Positions 16,465 to 25,740 of a stretch of 64,000 nt of DNA are shown piece by piece. The notes beneath the pieces are model-generated. The model was given only the letters and a program-made list of their open reading frames with translations, searched no databases and was not told the origin of the DNA. Origin of the DNA: Altererythrobacter sp. BO-6 (GTDB taxonomy: Bacteria; Pseudomonadota; Alphaproteobacteria; Sphingomonadales; Sphingomonadaceae); NCBI RefSeq assembly GCF_011047315.1, contig NZ_CP049259.1, positions 248,001-312,000 on the forward strand, read 5' to 3'. The stretch's first letter is position 1, and each line of letters opens with the position of its first letter. Position numbers and translations under genes: made by a program.

Positions 16465-18921
16465 TCAAAGGCCGACGATACCACCGTCGTCTTTGGTGAT
16501 GGCTACCACGCCAGAACGTGGGCGCCCGGTAAAGTTACCCGTCTGGCTTTGCGGCCAGTTGCTGCTCGGCGATGCCGGTTCGCCATCCTCACCTGGGTGT
16601 TGGATGCCGACGAACAGGGTGCGGCCATCCGGAGTTGTATCGACACCAGTGATCTCGCATTCCTTTGGACCGACCAGGAACCGACGCAATACGGCGACAT
16701 CTGGTGCAGCGCCAACTTGCGTCAATTGAGAAGACGTCGCGCCGGTGGCATCCATCCCCGAAACGACCATCGCGCCGCCATCACCGACATACCCCGGCAA
16801 TGCAGCAAGCATTTGGTCGTTGGTGCGATCGTCCATCGATCCATCGTCAGTCTGGATCCAAAGCAGCGGCCGAACGCGACCGGCGGGGTTCTGATCACGC
16901 GAGAACCACAGGCCATCAGGGCTGGCAAAATCATTATCGGTGGTCAGCCCCGAAATGTTGCGATCGACCCCGGCGATGACCGGATCCTGTGAATCCGCAC
17001 CGAACAGGTAGATGTCCCAGCGGAAGGTCAGCGAGGCAGGATCGTCTCCTTCCTCGCGGATGCGAATGATGTGACCATTTGGATTGCCGTAATTGCCCGA
17101 ACTCGTGTTCGGCGGATCATTGTAGAAGCGGGGGTTAGCCGCATTGACCTGCGAAATCGGGCGATTGCGCTGGCGATTGTTGGTCAGCGTCAGGTAAATT
17201 TCGCCGGTCTGCGGATTACAGGCAGTCCATTCGGGGCGGTCCATCGTCGTGGCACCCACTGCGTCTGCGGCCAGGCGAGTGTGGACGAGCACATCGGCCT
17301 GGCTCTTGAAGACATAACCAGTCGCATTGGGGATCTGCCCGAATACCAGCGGCTTCCATTGGCCGGTGCCGTCGGCATTGAAAACGGCAACACAGAGCGT
17401 CCCGTTGTCGAGGTATTTGTCACCTACGCCGAGCCGATCATCGGACTTCTCGTCTTTTTGCTCCCACGGTGTAGCCGAGACGAACTTGTAGAAATATTCG
17501 TTTCGAGCATCGTCGCCCATATAGACGGCCAGACGCTGGTTGTTAGCGACCTTGCCCATCCACGCGCCTTCGTGCCCCATTCGGCCCAGCGCAGTGCGCT
17601 TCCGCGGCGTGGAAGATGGGTCATAAGGATCTATTTCAACCACCCAGCCAAACTGGTTTGGCTCATTGCGGTGATCGAGCACGGCATCGTCTGGATTGGC
17701 AGTGGTGGCACCAGCATCCCACCGCGAGAAGATGTCTTGTGGCAAGTTGACCGCCTGGACTGACGCCCAGCCGTAGTTTCCGGTCGAACTGCTGACGCCG
17801 TAACGGCCAAGAGCGACCAGCTCTTCTGCAGAACGGTTGGCTGCGTCACCCGTTCGCTTGAAGTAGCCCGCCCAGTTTTCCTCGCAGGTGAGCAGCGAGT
17901 TCCACTTGGTAACGCCGTTGGCACAATTGTTGATCGTGCCGCGACCGTCAGTGCCTGCGGGCGAATATTTGGTCTTCACGAAGCTGGTGCCCCGCACCGG
18001 GCCGTTGATCTGCATTGGAGTGTTGGGCGTTATCCGACGGTTGAAGGGGCTGTTCTGCACCGTCTGCCAATCGCGCTTGCCCCGATCTATCAGTTCGATG
18101 ACCGATACGCCGTGGGCCTCGATTTCCTTGATGGCTTCTCCTTCTGGCCGGGGCAAACCCGACGGGCCGTTCGGATGCAGATACTGCACATTGAGGTTCT
18201 CATGATTCTGCGCCAGCAGGCCGCGACTGGAAGAATTGGGATTGGGTTTGTCGTTAGGGCCGAGGCCGAAATAGTAGAGCGCGTCGCCATGATCGCCGAT
18301 CCGCTGCGCGAAATTGGTATCACTCCCGTCGTTCTTGAAGGCCGGCACGCCGGCGGCAATTGGATCGCCGAGCGCCGTAATTACCTTGACCGAGTAACCT
18401 GCGGGAACAGTCACGACATCGTCGAAGTTCTTGTCGACTGTCGCGAATGTCAGCTTGGCTGGGTTGACCACCACTTCGACCGGAACAGTCTTGGTTGCGC
18501 TTCCCTGGGCGCTGCGGACATTGACCTGGATCGTTGTCGGCTCGGACACGGCGGGGGCAATGAAGCTGCCTGGACGCCCTTCAACCTCAAGCAATTCGAC
18601 CTGTGGACCCATCGCTTGGGTATAGGACGCACTGCCAGAACTGGCGATCGATTCAAGCGAGACCATCTGGCCGGAAGATACCGACAAGGCAGTCTGGCCA
18701 TTGGGGCTTACGGCTAACGTAGCAGCGCCGCTATCGCCGGTGCCGCAGGCAGCCACCAAGGAAGAACTGAACACTGCAACTCCGGTAGCCTTGGCGCCTC
18801 CCAGGATCGCGCTGCGGCGCGAAATGCGCTGCTCGATCATGTCGCCCAATGATGGGTTGTTGCTGGTGTTGGTATCGACATCGCCATCGGAATAGAGACC
18901 GGAATGCAGGCTTAGATCCAT
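16465..18921 (-). CDS. phoX: PhoX-type alkaline phosphatase
   Basis: An 818-residue exported phosphatase of the PhoX (DUF839) family, which uses Ca and Fe to release phosphate from monoesters. A twin-arginine signal is seen at about residues 31-62 (ISRRSAILGGAKATGVAVF). Family landmarks follow: LLAQNHENLN, LLTCEENWAGY, GRMGHEGAWMG, ASPDGLWFSRD and IQTDDGSMDD. It also has an extra Ig-like or linker region at about 65-155. The start ATG is the first one and gives the correct Tat signal. It follows the phytase and receptor genes after a 136-bp gap that contains a TGTGA direct repeat. Confidence 0.9.
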   Translation of the reverse strand: MDLSLHSGLYSDGDVDTNTSNNPSLGDMIEQRISRRSAILGGAKATGVAVFSSSLVAACGTGDSGAATLAVSPNGQTALSVSSGQMVSLESIASSGSASYTQAMGPQVELLEVEGRPGSFIAPAVSEPTTIQVNVRSAQGSATKTVPVEVVVNPAKLTFATVDKNFDDVVTVPAGYSVKVITALGDPIAAGVPAFKNDGSDTNFAQRIGDHGDALYYFGLGPNDKPNPNSSSRGLLAQNHENLNVQYLHPNGPSGLPRPEGEAIKEIEAHGVSVIELIDRGKRDWQTVQNSPFNRRITPNTPMQINGPVRGTSFVKTKYSPAGTDGRGTINNCANGVTKWNSLLTCEENWAGYFKRTGDAANRSAEELVALGRYGVSSSTGNYGWASVQAVNLPQDIFSRWDAGATTANPDDAVLDHRNEPNQFGWVVEIDPYDPSSTPRKRTALGRMGHEGAWMGKVANNQRLAVYMGDDARNEYFYKFVSATPWEQKDEKSDDRLGVGDKYLDNGTLCVAVFNADGTGQWKPLVFGQIPNATGYVFKSQADVLVHTRLAADAVGATTMDRPEWTACNPQTGEIYLTLTNNRQRNRPISQVNAANPRFYNDPPNTSSGNYGNPNGHIIRIREEGDDPASLTFRWDIYLFGADSQDPVIAGVDRNISGLTTDNDFASPDGLWFSRDQNPAGRVRPLLWIQTDDGSMDDRTNDQMLAALPGYVGDGGAMVVSGMDATGATSSQLTQVGAAPDVAVLRRFLVGPKECEITGVDTTPDGRTLFVGIQHPGEDGEPASPSSNWPQSQTGNFTGRPRSGVVAITKDDGGIVGL

Positions 18922-18957
18922 CGCTGAATACCCCTTTTGATTTGAGCGAATCTCAGG

Positions 18958-18975
18958 GTGTGAAGCTAATGTGAG
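18958..18975 (-). promoter_or_regulatory. Candidate direct-repeat regulator site before phoX
   Basis: Two TGTGA half-sites in the same orientation, spaced 11 bp, 37 bp upstream of the phoX start. PhoB sites are also direct repeats at 11 bp, but these half-sites match the classical PHO box poorly, so the regulator is open. Confidence 0.3.
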
Positions 18976-19057
18976 TCGGTGACTCTTTGGCGCGATGTCG
19001 ATGGCAGTGATCCGACCGAATCTTGACCAATTGCCGATTGTGGCAAGCTAATATCGA

Positions 19058-20089
19058 TCAATTCTCCAAGGCTGCCATGATATCGCGCCACGATACGAGC
19101 TTGAAATTTTGCGCATAGGGCCGGTTGTCGCCATCCTGCGCGACGAACAGTCCGTCGGGGAACTGCGGTCCGAAATTGCCACCCTTCAGCTCGATCCCGT
19201 CGGTTTCTTGCGTAGCGCCAATGGCACCTGCAGCAATGCGAAATCGTCCGACTGGCTTGACATCGGGAAGGCTGAAGACCGCATAGGCGTTGTCACCCTG
19301 GCTTGAGGCGACCAGATACCCGCCATCTTTGTCATTCGGCATGATTGCCAGCCCCTCCACGTCCGCGACCAGCATGCGGTTGTCTACTGCTGCAACCAAT
19401 CTCGGCGCATTGTCCGTCGCCAGATCAAAACGCCAAATCCCGGCCATTTCCTCGCCGACAAAAAGTTGATCGGTGCGATCGTCATATACGCACCCTTCAG
19501 GCTGGCTGGCGAGTTGATGTAGCTTGGTCGATTTTGCGACCCATGATCCGCCGCTTTGCAAGAAGTTCGACCTATAAACTCCGCCATCCTTGATTGGGCT
19601 GAAGATGCTGATCGAGCCTCCGGCGTCAGGCATGGACATGCACAAGCCATAGGCTTCACCTGGAGCAACTTTGAAGCGGCCTATTTCGGACAGTGCAGCT
19701 GTGTCGGTATCGAGCCATGCGAGCAGGATATGTGCGGTTGCAAGATCTGTGCGGTCGCTCGCTGCAACCAGCACCCGGCCATCTTTCAAGGTTGTCAGAT
19801 CGACATTGTTGAGCAGTCCAGCGGGCAAGAAGCTGCGCGTTCGACCGTCAAGGCCGTAAACGTATAGTCCAGCCTTCTTGTCGGTCGCGACGACCAGGCT
19901 TTGCGCAGGATCGGAAGTATTTCGCCATATCGCCGGATCGTCTGCCGCATCCTGATCTGATGTTCCGACTGGTTCGGTTTCCGCAAGGGCAAAGACGGCC
20001 ACCGCAGGGTCGCCAGTCAAAGGCATCGTCGCGCAACCCGCGACGATACCCGTTGAGAAGCAGAGGAGCGAAGCCAGAACTCTCTGCAT
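19058..20089 (-). CDS. Beta-propeller phytase
   Basis: A 343-residue lipoprotein (lipobox VAGC, about residue 19) of the 3-phytase beta-propeller family, which hydrolyses phytate in a Ca-dependent way. Typical segments are DQDAADDPAIWRNTSDP near the start, VVATDKKAGLYVYGLDG, QPEGCVYDDRTDQLFVGEE, ADVEGLAIM and TDGIELKGGNFGPQFPDGLF. Its start codon overlaps the stop of the upstream TonB receptor by one base (TGATG), so the two are translationally coupled. This pairing of phytase and receptor is known in Caulobacter and sphingomonads and points to uptake of phytate or its breakdown products. Confidence 0.9.
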   Translation of the reverse strand: MQRVLASLLCFSTGIVAGCATMPLTGDPAVAVFALAETEPVGTSDQDAADDPAIWRNTSDPAQSLVVATDKKAGLYVYGLDGRTRSFLPAGLLNNVDLTTLKDGRVLVAASDRTDLATAHILLAWLDTDTAALSEIGRFKVAPGEAYGLCMSMPDAGGSISIFSPIKDGGVYRSNFLQSGGSWVAKSTKLHQLASQPEGCVYDDRTDQLFVGEEMAGIWRFDLATDNAPRLVAAVDNRMLVADVEGLAIMPNDKDGGYLVASSQGDNAYAVFSLPDVKPVGRFRIAAGAIGATQETDGIELKGGNFGPQFPDGLFVAQDGDNRPYAQNFKLVSWRDIMAALEN

Positions 20090-22938
20090 CAGAAGGTCAC
20101 TCTCGCGCCGAACTTCATCGTCCAGTTGTATTCCTCATACTGGTAGATGTTCTGGCGCCCGCCGAGACGGTTGTAGGCGAAATATTTCGCGTTGTTGATG
20201 TTGACCCACTCGTAGAACAGTTGGACTCTTTCGGTGGCCCGGAATTTGGCACTCAGATCCAACTGGAAATGATCGTCGACATAGCGATCGAAATCTGCCT
20301 CGTCGGCCAGTTCATCGAGATAACGATCGCGATAGGTGCCGGACAGACGGATGTCGAATGGGCCCTTGTCATAGCCTAGCGAGATATTGGCCGTATGTTT
20401 CGATGTCGCAGGTAGCGGGATTGTGCGCGGATCGCTGACATCGCCGTCGGTAAACACCGTGCCCTCAGCATCTGTATAGGTGTAATTCGCCTGGACGACA
20501 AAGCCATCGAGGGGGCCGGTAAATGCCTGTGAATAGCCAAGTTCGATACCGAATACTTCGGCCTTGTCGCCATTGATCGGGATCAGCGCTTCGTCGAAAT
20601 CGATCCCGTTGAAGGTCCCGCTTTCCTGGACGGTGTCTACGATATAGTCCGATATTTCCTTGTAGAAGAACGCCGCCGAGATCGCTCCATTAGAGCTGAG
20701 GTAATATTCTGCCGAGGCATCGAAGTTCCAGGCCCTGTAGGGATCAAGCGCGGGATTGCCGAACTCGCCTTCGCGCTCGTCGTCGTCATTCTGCTCCACG
20801 GCAAATCGAGGCGCCAATGCCGACAACTTTGGACGAACAAGACTGCGATAACCGGCGACGCGAAGGATCAGGTCCGGTTGCGCCTCATAGCGGATGTTGA
20901 GGCTCGGCAGCCAGTTGTCATAGTTCTTCGTGAAGAAGCCCTGGCTGACCAAGACGGTGTCTTCGGTTGCCGTTGTTCCGTCGGGAAGCGTTCCGTCTTC
21001 CTCGACCAGGGTCACGACATTGCCTACAATATCGTTGGCTGTGTGCTCATAGCGCAAGCCTGCGATCACCCGCAGATCGGCGCTATCCCACCGGCCGAGC
21101 AGGTATCCGGCCGTTACATCTTCCTGGACTGAATAATCCTCGACCGCAGAATCGAACTGGCTGTCGGCCTCCACCAGTTCGAACTGGCTGGCATTGCTTA
21201 GGAAGAAGTCGGTCGCTTCGGTATAGCCCGGCAAAGGTGAGATGTCGGCCAGACGGTAAGTTTGGCCGATGCCCAAGGCGTCAGCCAATATGTAGTCGTC
21301 GATTTCGTAGAACTCGACAGTCTTGTTATAAGACTTCTCGCGGAAGCGCGCTTTGACCCCGCCCTGGACGGTAAACTCACCAGTGTCCGTCGCAAAGCGG
21401 CGTCCGAGATCCAGCTTCGCCGTATATTCCTCATCCTGGGAGTCCGACAGCGCTGTGAATTCGATATCGTTGAGCCCGTATTCTGCGGGATCGAAGAAGC
21501 TGCCCGGATCGGAAATGACCGAATAGGCAGGGACGCGCGGATCAGCGAAGTCGAAGCCAACAATCAGCCCGTCATCCGAGAAGCGCTGGCGGAACTCCGC
21601 TGGATCGACAGATCCGCTTTCCCGTTCGGTCGATTTGGCCCAGCTGGCAGAATACTCTGCGAACCAATCGCCCCAGTCGCTCTTACCCCCTGCGACCAGT
21701 GAGCGAATTCTCTGACGTTCGAAGCGATCCTTAACATCCCGCTCGACCTGAATACGCTGACGCACATCGTCCCCGCTAACGACGATAGTCGTATCGTCAA
21801 ACGTCGCGGCAGATCCGGAAAAGCTGGTCGGCCCGAAATCCTCGAAATCGCCGAGGTCGAAGGTAAGACGACGGCGGTATTCCTGATCGTCGAACTGGCT
21901 CCAGATTCCTTTCACATAAAGCTCGGTTGAATCGCCCGCTCGGAAATCGAGTCCAAGCGTCGCGCTGATGCGCTCGCGTTCGACATCATAATCGCGATAC
22001 TGAAGTTCGAGTGGGACAATCGCGCCATCGTCGATCCAGTCATCGGCCTCGATGTTGTCGGTCTCGAATTCACGCTTGTAGTAGGATATCCCGCCGGAGA
22101 TGCCGACGTTCTCACCTAGCCGTGCGGCAAAATCGATGCTTCCCTTGGGCGTCACCTCGCCCGAATAGTCGTTATAGCTGCCTTCCAGCTTTACGGTCAG
22201 GAGATCGTTCTGACGATCGAAGGCGCTGGTCGTTTCAATTTCGACCGATGCGCCGATCGTGTCGCCATCCATATCGGGTGTGAGCGACTTCTTCACTTCG
22301 ATCGATTCGATGATGTCGCTGGAAATTACGTCCAGCGCGACCGATCGAACATCGCTTTCGGGCGCAGGTAAGCGCACGCCGTTGAGCGAGGTAGAGACGA
22401 GTTCAGGATCAAGCCCACGAACAGAAACGAAGCGACCCTCACCCTGGTCATTCAGGATATTTACGCCGGGCAGGCGACGCAGCGACTCTGCTACGTTCTG
22501 ATCGGGGAACTGGCCGATTGCGTCGCGCGTAAGCACGTCGCTCACCCCGTCTGCAGCACGCTTGCGGGCCAAGGCCGAAGCCTGGTTGGCAATCTGCCCT
22601 ATCACCAAGATGTTGCCGTTCGCGGCAGAACCAAGCGCAAAGTTTACGGTCTCGACGCCAGCTTCGGATACAGTCACCGTCTGGGTCTGCGTTTCAGCCC
22701 CGATATAAGATACTTCAAGCGTGTAAGTGCCAGCGGGAATATCGGCAAAACTGAAGGAGCCATCACGTTCGGTTGTTGACACTCGACCGAGTTCGACAAT
22801 CCTGATCTCGGCGGCGCGGATCGAAACCGTGTTCGCAGCATCGGTTACCTTACCTGCAATTTCGCCAGCATGGGTGGCAGAAGGGATAGAGGCCATTGCG
22901 ATCGCAGCCCCAGCGAGCAGTTTGAATTTGATGGTCAT
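20089..22938 (-). CDS. TonB-dependent receptor with N-terminal regulatory-like domain
   Basis: A 949-residue outer membrane receptor. After a signal peptide (to about residue 24) comes a carboxypeptidase-regulatory-like beta-sandwich (GEIAGKVTDAANTVSIRAAE to about 105). The plug (VLTRDAIGQFPDQNVAESLR, then GRFVSVRGLDPELVSTSLNG) and the barrel follow, ending FGARVTF. This is the Caulobacter-type receptor group. Coupling to the phytase suggests that it imports phytate or inositol phosphates. It is the first gene of the receptor-phytase unit; phoX follows. Confidence 0.9.
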   Translation of the reverse strand: MTIKFKLLAGAAIAMASIPSATHAGEIAGKVTDAANTVSIRAAEIRIVELGRVSTTERDGSFSFADIPAGTYTLEVSYIGAETQTQTVTVSEAGVETVNFALGSAANGNILVIGQIANQASALARKRAADGVSDVLTRDAIGQFPDQNVAESLRRLPGVNILNDQGEGRFVSVRGLDPELVSTSLNGVRLPAPESDVRSVALDVISSDIIESIEVKKSLTPDMDGDTIGASVEIETTSAFDRQNDLLTVKLEGSYNDYSGEVTPKGSIDFAARLGENVGISGGISYYKREFETDNIEADDWIDDGAIVPLELQYRDYDVERERISATLGLDFRAGDSTELYVKGIWSQFDDQEYRRRLTFDLGDFEDFGPTSFSGSAATFDDTTIVVSGDDVRQRIQVERDVKDRFERQRIRSLVAGGKSDWGDWFAEYSASWAKSTERESGSVDPAEFRQRFSDDGLIVGFDFADPRVPAYSVISDPGSFFDPAEYGLNDIEFTALSDSQDEEYTAKLDLGRRFATDTGEFTVQGGVKARFREKSYNKTVEFYEIDDYILADALGIGQTYRLADISPLPGYTEATDFFLSNASQFELVEADSQFDSAVEDYSVQEDVTAGYLLGRWDSADLRVIAGLRYEHTANDIVGNVVTLVEEDGTLPDGTTATEDTVLVSQGFFTKNYDNWLPSLNIRYEAQPDLILRVAGYRSLVRPKLSALAPRFAVEQNDDDEREGEFGNPALDPYRAWNFDASAEYYLSSNGAISAAFFYKEISDYIVDTVQESGTFNGIDFDEALIPINGDKAEVFGIELGYSQAFTGPLDGFVVQANYTYTDAEGTVFTDGDVSDPRTIPLPATSKHTANISLGYDKGPFDIRLSGTYRDRYLDELADEADFDRYVDDHFQLDLSAKFRATERVQLFYEWVNINNAKYFAYNRLGGRQNIYQYEEYNWTMKFGARVTF

Positions 22939-23281
22939 GGAATGTTGCCCTCACTGTTTGCGAGGGCATTAAAAGCCATACATGTCAGCATGGCTGCTTT
23001 GCCGTGACGGCTTGATTAAGAGTTTGCGACAATCGTCCCAATCCAGTCGTAGTTTCGTAGGCTTCGCGACGTTTTTTCAGCACTGCTGACAAACGGCTCG
23101 CGATCAGTGCACCCAGCCGCGACCGACTGATCAGCTTCATCAGCAGCCGCGCAGTCAGAGTGGTGACTCCGAAATCCGGGCTTTGAGCGTACCCAGCAAA
23201 TAATCTGAAGACGGCCGAAGTGGCTTGACTGCCATTTTATGTTTCCATATTTTGATATTTATCGAAGTATTGGAGCACGTC
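22939..23281. other. Intergenic region between divergent phosphate and arsenic loci
   Basis: About 340 bp with no convincing gene. The right end carries the ars promoter and operator. The left end should hold the receptor promoter, but I see no clear PHO box there. Confidence 0.5.
23225..23266 (+). promoter_or_regulatory. ars promoter with overlapping ArsR operator
   Basis: TTGACT (23225-23230), a 17-base spacer and TATTTT (23248-23253) form a sigma-70 promoter. An imperfect palindrome TTTGATATTTATCGAA (23251-23266) overlaps the -10, where a bound ArsR dimer would block transcription. The arsR ATG follows 15 bp later. Confidence 0.6.
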
Positions 23282-23620
23282 ATGCAAGCCGACCAAGTGA
23301 TCCGCGCCCTGTCCGCCTTGGCACAGGAACATCGCCTCGCCGCATTCCGCCTGCTAGTGCAGGCAGGCGAGCAAGGTGTTGCCGCCGGGATGCTGGCTGA
23401 AAAGCTCGCCGTGCCTCCGTCTTCGATGAGCTTTCACCTTGCCCAGCTCGCCAATGCGGGTCTGGTCTCGCAACGGCGCGAAAGCCGCTCGATCATCTAT
23501 TCGGCGGACTACGCCGCGATGAACGGCCTGATGGGCTACCTCACCGAAAACTGCTGCGGCGGCATGTCCTGTTCCGAAGATGCCGCCTGTCTTCCCTCTC
23601 CTGAAAGAAAGAGCGCCTGA
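23282..23620 (+). CDS. arsR: ArsR family arsenic-responsive repressor
   Basis: A 112-residue winged-helix repressor starting at the ATG behind GGAG. The helix-turn-helix is LAEKLAVPPSSMSFHLAQLANAGLV. Cysteines likely to bind As(III) or organoarsenicals are near the C terminus (ENCCGGMSC and further Cys), not in the classical CVC of helix 3, as in the variant ArsR groups with C-terminal cysteine sites. Its stop overlaps the arsI start by one base (TGATG). It probably represses the four-gene operon through the operator at 23251. Confidence 0.88.
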   Translation: MQADQVIRALSALAQEHRLAAFRLLVQAGEQGVAAGMLAEKLAVPPSSMSFHLAQLANAGLVSQRRESRSIIYSADYAAMNGLMGYLTENCCGGMSCSEDAACLPSPERKSA

Positions 23621-24090
23621 TGAAACGCTTCCATGTGCATGTCGGCGTGACCGACATCGACAGGTCCATTGCCTTCTATTCGAGCCTGTTCGGTGCCGAG
23701 CCTGCCGTGGTGAAGGCCGACTATGCCAAATGGATGCTCGATGACCCTCGCATCAACTTCGCGATCTCGATGCGCGAGAATGCGACCAAGGGCATCGAGC
23801 ATGTCGGCTTGCAGGTCGAGGACAAAGCCGAACTCGAGGAGGTCTATGGCCGTCTCAAGGCCGCCGACCGTCCGGTGCTGGAAGAAGGCGCAACGACCTG
23901 CTGCTACGCGCAATCGGAGAAGAGCTGGATAGCCGATCCCGATGGCGTTGTGTGGGAAGCCTTCCTGACCGAAGGTGAGAGCACGACCTACGGGGGCAGT
24001 CCTGACTTCAATCAGCTCGCGTCCGCGAATGCCGCGTCGAGCGCTTGCTGCGCGCCACAGGTGGTTCCTGAGAAGACTTCCGGCTGCTGA
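23620..24090 (+). CDS. arsI: ArsI-type C-As lyase (VOC family)
   Basis: A 156-residue glyoxalase/VOC-fold enzyme. Expected Fe(II) ligands are visible: His in FHVHVGV, His in GIEHVGLQV, and Glu in WEAFLTEG. The vicinal cysteine pair that binds trivalent organoarsenicals in ArsI is present in TTCCYAQSEKSW. Thus it should cleave the C-As bond of methylarsenite or aromatic arsenicals. The C-terminal tail is rich in Cys (SSACCAPQ, SGC). Some relatives are annotated as cadmium-induced CadI, but the CC pair and the ars context favour ArsI. Second gene of the operon. Confidence 0.85.
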   Translation: MKRFHVHVGVTDIDRSIAFYSSLFGAEPAVVKADYAKWMLDDPRINFAISMRENATKGIEHVGLQVEDKAELEEVYGRLKAADRPVLEEGATTCCYAQSEKSWIADPDGVVWEAFLTEGESTTYGGSPDFNQLASANAASSACCAPQVVPEKTSGC

Positions 24091-24098
24091 GGAAATCC

Positions 24099-24599
24099 AT
24101 GTCCGACCAACCGCTAAACGTGCTGTTCCTGTGCACGGGCAATTCCGCTCGCTCGATCCTGGGCGAAGCAATCCTCAACCATGACGGCGAGGGCCGCTTC
24201 AAGGCTTTCAGCGCTGGAAGCAATCCGACCGGCACGGTCAATCCGTGGGCTATCCATACGCTCAAGACCTTGGGCTATCCGGCAGAAGGCTATCGCTCGA
24301 AGAGCTGGAGCGAGTTTGCCGATGGCCAAGAGTTCGACCTGATCTTCACGGTCTGCGACAGCGCGGCGGCGGAAACCTGCCCGGTCTGGCCCGGACGCCC
24401 GACATCCGCACATTGGGGCATCCCAGACCCGGCATCGGTCGAGGGCAGTGATGCCGAGAAGGCAGCAGCCTTCCTTGATGCCTTCCGCATGCTCAAGCGG
24501 CGCATCGATCTGATGCTCGCGCTACCGATTGCCAGCCTGGAGCAGATCGTCTTGCGCGAAAGGCTGCAGGCCATCGGTAAACAGGCGGATCAGCAATGA
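24099..24599 (+). CDS. arsC: Arsenate reductase, low-molecular-weight phosphatase type
   Basis: A 166-residue protein of the LMW tyrosine phosphatase fold. The catalytic P-loop is CTGNSARS (about residues 12-19), and the partner Asp is in HWGIPDPAS. Further cysteines at TVCDS and TCPVW resemble those used in thioredoxin- or glutathione-linked relay. It reduces As(V) to As(III) for export by Acr3. It starts 8 bp after arsI and overlaps acr3 by four bases (ATGA). Confidence 0.88.
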   Translation: MSDQPLNVLFLCTGNSARSILGEAILNHDGEGRFKAFSAGSNPTGTVNPWAIHTLKTLGYPAEGYRSKSWSEFADGQEFDLIFTVCDSAAAETCPVWPGRPTSAHWGIPDPASVEGSDAEKAAAFLDAFRMLKRRIDLMLALPIASLEQIVLRERLQAIGKQADQQ

Positions 24600-25666
24600 G
24601 CGTTGCCGCTGCTGAAATCGATGCCCGCGCGGCGGGTCTCGGCCTGTTCGAGAAATGGCTCTCCGTTTGGGTGGGCACAGCCATCCTCACCGGAATTGCG
24701 CTTGGCAATGTTGCACCGGGTATCTTCGCTGCATTGGCAGCGGTCGAATATGCCTCGGTCAACCTCGTCGTGGCAGTGCTCATCTGGGCGATGATCTTCC
24801 CGATGATGGTAGCGGTCGATTTCGGAGCGGTTCGCCGCGTCGGAGACAAGCCCAAGGGGCTTATCATCACGCTGGTCGTAAACTGGTTCATCAAGCCGTT
24901 CACAATGGCGGCGCTTGGCGTGCTATTTTTCGAGATCGTCTTTGCCGGTCTGATCGAGCCTGCCGATGCGCAGCAGTATATCGCAGGTTTGATACTACTT
25001 GGCGCGGCACCCTGCACGGCGATGGTGTTCGTGTGGTCGCAACTCACCAAGGGCGATCCGGCGTATACGCTGGTGCAGGTCGCGGCGAACGATCTCATCA
25101 TGATTGTCGCCTTCGCGCCAATCGTCGCGCTTCTGCTCGGCGTGACCGACATTGCGGTTCCTTGGGAGACGCTGCTGCTCTCGGTCGCACTCTATGTGGT
25201 CGTGCCGCTCGCGGCTGGAGCTTTCGTGCGGCATCGACTGCTCGAAACGCATGGCGGCGATGAAACGGCTGTGTCCGAGTTCACAGGACGGGTTAAGCCG
25301 CTCTCGATCGCCGGCCTACTGCTGACGGTGCTACTGCTGTTCGGCTTCCAGGCCGAAAACATCGTGGCGCGCCCGTTGCTGATCGCGCTGATCGCCGCGC
25401 CGATCATCGTCCAGAGTTATGGCATCTTCCTGATCGCCTATGGTTGGGCCAAGGCGTGGAAGGTGCCACATGCGGTAGCAGCCCCTTGCGCACTGATCGG
25501 CACATCAAACTTTTTCGAGTTGGCTGTTGCAGTAGCCATCGGATTGTTTGGGCTGGGTAGCGGAGCCGCCTTGGCAACGGTCGTCGGCGTGCTGGTCGAG
25601 GTGCCGGTGATGCTGTCGCTTGTGGCGATCGCAAATCGGACGCGAGGCAGCTTCCAGCCAAATTAG
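24596..25666 (+). CDS. acr3: Arsenite efflux transporter Acr3
   Basis: A 356-residue inner membrane permease with ten predicted helices, of the ACR3/BASS type. The catalytically important cysteine of Acr3 is in [15 protein letters not shown], and the second conserved half-helix is [20 protein letters not shown]. It extrudes As(III) using the proton gradient. Last gene of the arsR-arsI-arsC-acr3 operon, coupled to arsC by an ATGA overlap. Confidence 0.9.
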   Translation: MSVAAAEIDARAAGLGLFEKWLSVWVGTAILTGIALGNVAPGIFAALAAVEYASVNLVVAVLIWAMIFPMMVAVDFGAVRRVGDKPKGLIITLVVNWFIKPFTMAALGVLFFEIVFAGLIEPADAQQYIAGLILLGAAPCTAMVFVWSQLTKGDPAYTLVQVAANDLIMIVAFAPIVALLLGVTDIAVPWETLLLSVALYVVVPLAAGAFVRHRLLETHGGDETAVSEFTGRVKPLSIAGLLLTVLLLFGFQAENIVARPLLIALIAAPIIVQSYGIFLIAYGWAKAWKVPHAVAAPCALIGTSNFFELAVAVAIGLFGLGSGAALATVVGVLVEVPVMLSLVAIANRTRGSFQPN

Positions 25667-25679
25667 TCTAGGAGCCGAA

Positions 25680-25739
25680 CGTCTGCTTTCCACCCAAAAG
25701 CGGGCACTAATGTAACGAGCGTAGCTTCCTAAGAGCGGA
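25680..25739. repeat. Dispersed 125-bp repeat, copy H (truncated)
   Basis: Only the left half is present: CGTCTGCTTTCCACCCAAAA through TCCTAAGAGCGGA. It marks the right border of the accessory part; no further copy was seen downstream. Confidence 0.55.
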
Positions 25740-25740
25740 T

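Noticed and set aside
22979..23030. PHO box before the TonB receptor
   Set aside because: CCGTCAC and CTGACAT are present but 22 bp apart with no middle repeat, and the match to the consensus is poor.
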